64,000 bases of DNA from Epiperipatus broadwayi (lineage: Eukaryota; Onychophora; Udeonychophora; Euonychophora; Peripatidae). The first letter of the stretch is position 1, and every line of letters begins with the position of its first letter. The notes beneath the pieces are model-generated. The model was given only the letters and a program-made list of their open reading frames with translations. It was not told the origin of the DNA and ran no database searches. Shown here piece by piece: positions 62,598-64,000 of the stretch. The stretch lies in assembly GCA_028023455.1 (NCBI GenBank), contig JAQFVV010000032.1, positions 746,001 to 810,000 of the forward strand, given 5' to 3'. A program made the position numbers and the translations under genes.

Positions 62598-62974
62598 TGT
62601 CTATTACATATATAGACACAGGTGTATATATAAGCCTGTGTATTTCATCTATTATATTTAATAGAGTGTAATAGATGTTTTAACCATTATGTAGGTGAAT
62701 CAGCAAATAGTCTATATATTAGAATAACTAACAATAGATTTAACATTTTGAAGAATAATTAAGACAAACCAGTATCATAACAATTTCTCAGATCATTCAA
62801 TTGATAATTGAGAGTAGTGATATTATAAAATAATTTTTCTTCCACAATAGAGAGAAAACAAAAGGAACATTTTTTTCTATTTTTAAGTTCAAGACTACAT
62901 ATGCACTATCACATCTTTAAATTATCTAATTACCTAATATGTTCTTTTACTATCTTTGAATATTTACATATATA
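62598..62974. other. AT-rich, no feature recognised
   Basis: About 375 bp without open frame, RNA gene or repeat that I can support. Confidence 0.55.
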
Positions 62975-63165
62975 TTACAAAGAAATCAAGTTGTGTGTCA
63001 CATGACCTAATTTAATAAGCTTGTATTACAAATGTTATATATAGAGCTTGCAAATAAGCTCTTAATAAGCTTTGCAGAATATCCCCAACTCAGACCGGTT
63101 TCTACTATGGCTTCCTCAATGAGATGCTAAGATATTCAAGCATTAGATTGTTAAGAGCTTATTTG
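62975..63165 (+). repeat. dispersed repeat of the GAGCATGC/AATATCC family, copy C
   Basis: Begins AAGAAATCAAGTTGTGTGTC, resembling 17345-17375, and contains CTAATTTAATAAGCTTGTA, resembling the inverse of 18745-18770. It continues GCAGAATATCCCCAACTCAGA and ends TAAGAGCTTATTTG, the inverse of its own start (AAATAAGCTCTTAA). It matches the repeat at 17045-17165. The minus strand has TTGAGGAAGCC, a small stem and GAAACCGGTC. Confidence 0.6.
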
Positions 63166-63282
63166 TGAGTTATGTGTATATATATATATAAGTGACTATG
63201 AATATGCACATGTTGCTTTAAATTAACATTTAATTATTATTCATATATATTTATTTTAGTTTATATTATCTATAATACTCCC

Positions 63283-63380
63283 CTTTTTTTTTTTTTTTTT
63301 TTTTTCCCCCTTTTTTTTTTTTTTTCCCCCCCCCCCCCAAAAACCTAGAAAATTTTTAAAAAAAAATTTTTTTTTTTTTT
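63283..63380. other. abnormal homopolymer block
   Basis: Blocks of about 23 T, 5 C, 16 T and 13 C follow each other, then A and T runs. Such clean alternating runs are unlike the rest of the window and may be an assembly or base-calling artefact. Confidence 0.6.
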
Positions 63381-64000
63381 AAATATAACCAACCCACCCA
63401 CATTTATATTAGCAAGAGCCTACAAAACAAAAACTACAATAATATTTAATTAATATGTATAAGTATTTCATTTAGATTTTATTCAAAATTTAAAATGAGT
63501 GCAGAATAATTTGTGTGTATGTACACATGCACGTGTTTATTTATAGTCATATATATATATTGTACCGATATCGTATTTTTGAAATTTTGTTAAAAATTAT
63601 TTTAAAAAAAATTATTAAAATAAATTATCAATCAGTTTGAAAAGTCAAAATAAATTTAGAAAGGTTTAAAGAATTTTCATTTTTAAAAGGGCAAAGGAAA
63701 TCTCCAAATGTCTAAAGAGTTTTTTTTTTATTAATTAAATAAAATGCAGAAGGTAAAAGTCTAAAGAGTTCTTTTTATTATTGTTGTTAGTTTAAAGAAA
63801 ATATTATTCATAAAAGTTATAAATGATTGATTAAAAAAAAGAAGTTAAAGATGACAGTTTAAAAATATAGAATGTTTATAAAGTTAAAAACACTCTCTCT
63901 CTCTCTCATTCCTCTCTCTCTCTCTCATTCAAATTAAAGAAGAAAAAAAGAGTAATTATAAATTTAAACAATGAGTACTATATATGTGTGAGAGTAAACA
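63381..64000. other. AT-rich end of window, (CT)n microsatellite
   Basis: Contains two CTCTCTCT runs at about 63893-63927 separated by ATTC. A ~40-bp duplicated motif (TCTAAAGAGTT, near 63710 and 63762) is also present. No gene seen. Confidence 0.55.

Overview
The window is AT-rich, gene-poor animal nuclear DNA made mostly of decayed transposable elements, satellites, foldback palindromes and microsatellites. I see no intact cellular gene; the best candidate is one possible terminal coding exon at 25209-25402. The host is most likely a bilaterian invertebrate. A nested mitochondrial insert carries a nad5 fragment that reads through only with TGA as Trp, and its AGA/AGG codons fit the ND5 family best as Ser. 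The RTE-type LINE, Penelope-like elements, mariner transposase and Ty3-type LTR retrotransposon fit such a genome. I cannot name the species.

Layout. 1-6035: AT-rich DNA with three foldback repeats, one carrying a hammerhead-ribozyme-like motif. 6036-16939: a complete but dead Ty3/gypsy-type LTR retrotransposon with LTRs of about 2.7 kb and an internal region holding broken gag, protease, RT, RNase H and integrase. 16940-18760: fragments of a second gypsy integrase, small inverted repeats, and a minus-strand Penelope-like element (GIY-YIG endonuclease remnant plus hammerhead-like motif). 20205-22045: clustered ~340-bp repeat units, some inverted, with a nested palindrome. 22150-24550: a possible TIR-bounded element. 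25209-25402: possible last exon. 26582-28158: a 397-bp satellite arranged head to head. 29047-30220: a second copy of the hammerhead-like foldback and a dispersed 345-bp repeat. 31100-32690: decayed minus-strand LINE RT abutting a 310-bp palindrome. 35640-35986: second Penelope-type endonuclease fragment. 36676-37207: GC-richer island, perhaps a solo LTR. 42018-42399: GATA/GGTA microsatellite. 49397-53560: nearly complete RTE-type LINE split by a 1.23-kb mitochondrial insertion. 54130-54790: dead mariner. 55166-55824: two tRNA-derived SINE copies. 55875-56959: two palindromes, one of about 0.7 kb. 61490-61810, 62254-62597 and 62975-63165: further repeats. 63283-63380: abnormal homopolymer block.

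How the parts relate. The genes are independent parasitic elements, not a pathway. The clearest history is at 49.4-53.6 kb: an RTE retrotransposon inserted, then mitochondrial DNA (nad5 3' end, trnF, a second tRNA-like hairpin, a hairpin-rich noncoding region) landed inside its ORF. The LINE reading frame resumes cleanly on the far side. The other recurring theme is an unusual density of long inverted repeats, several linked by sequence to Penelope-like or hammerhead-like motifs.
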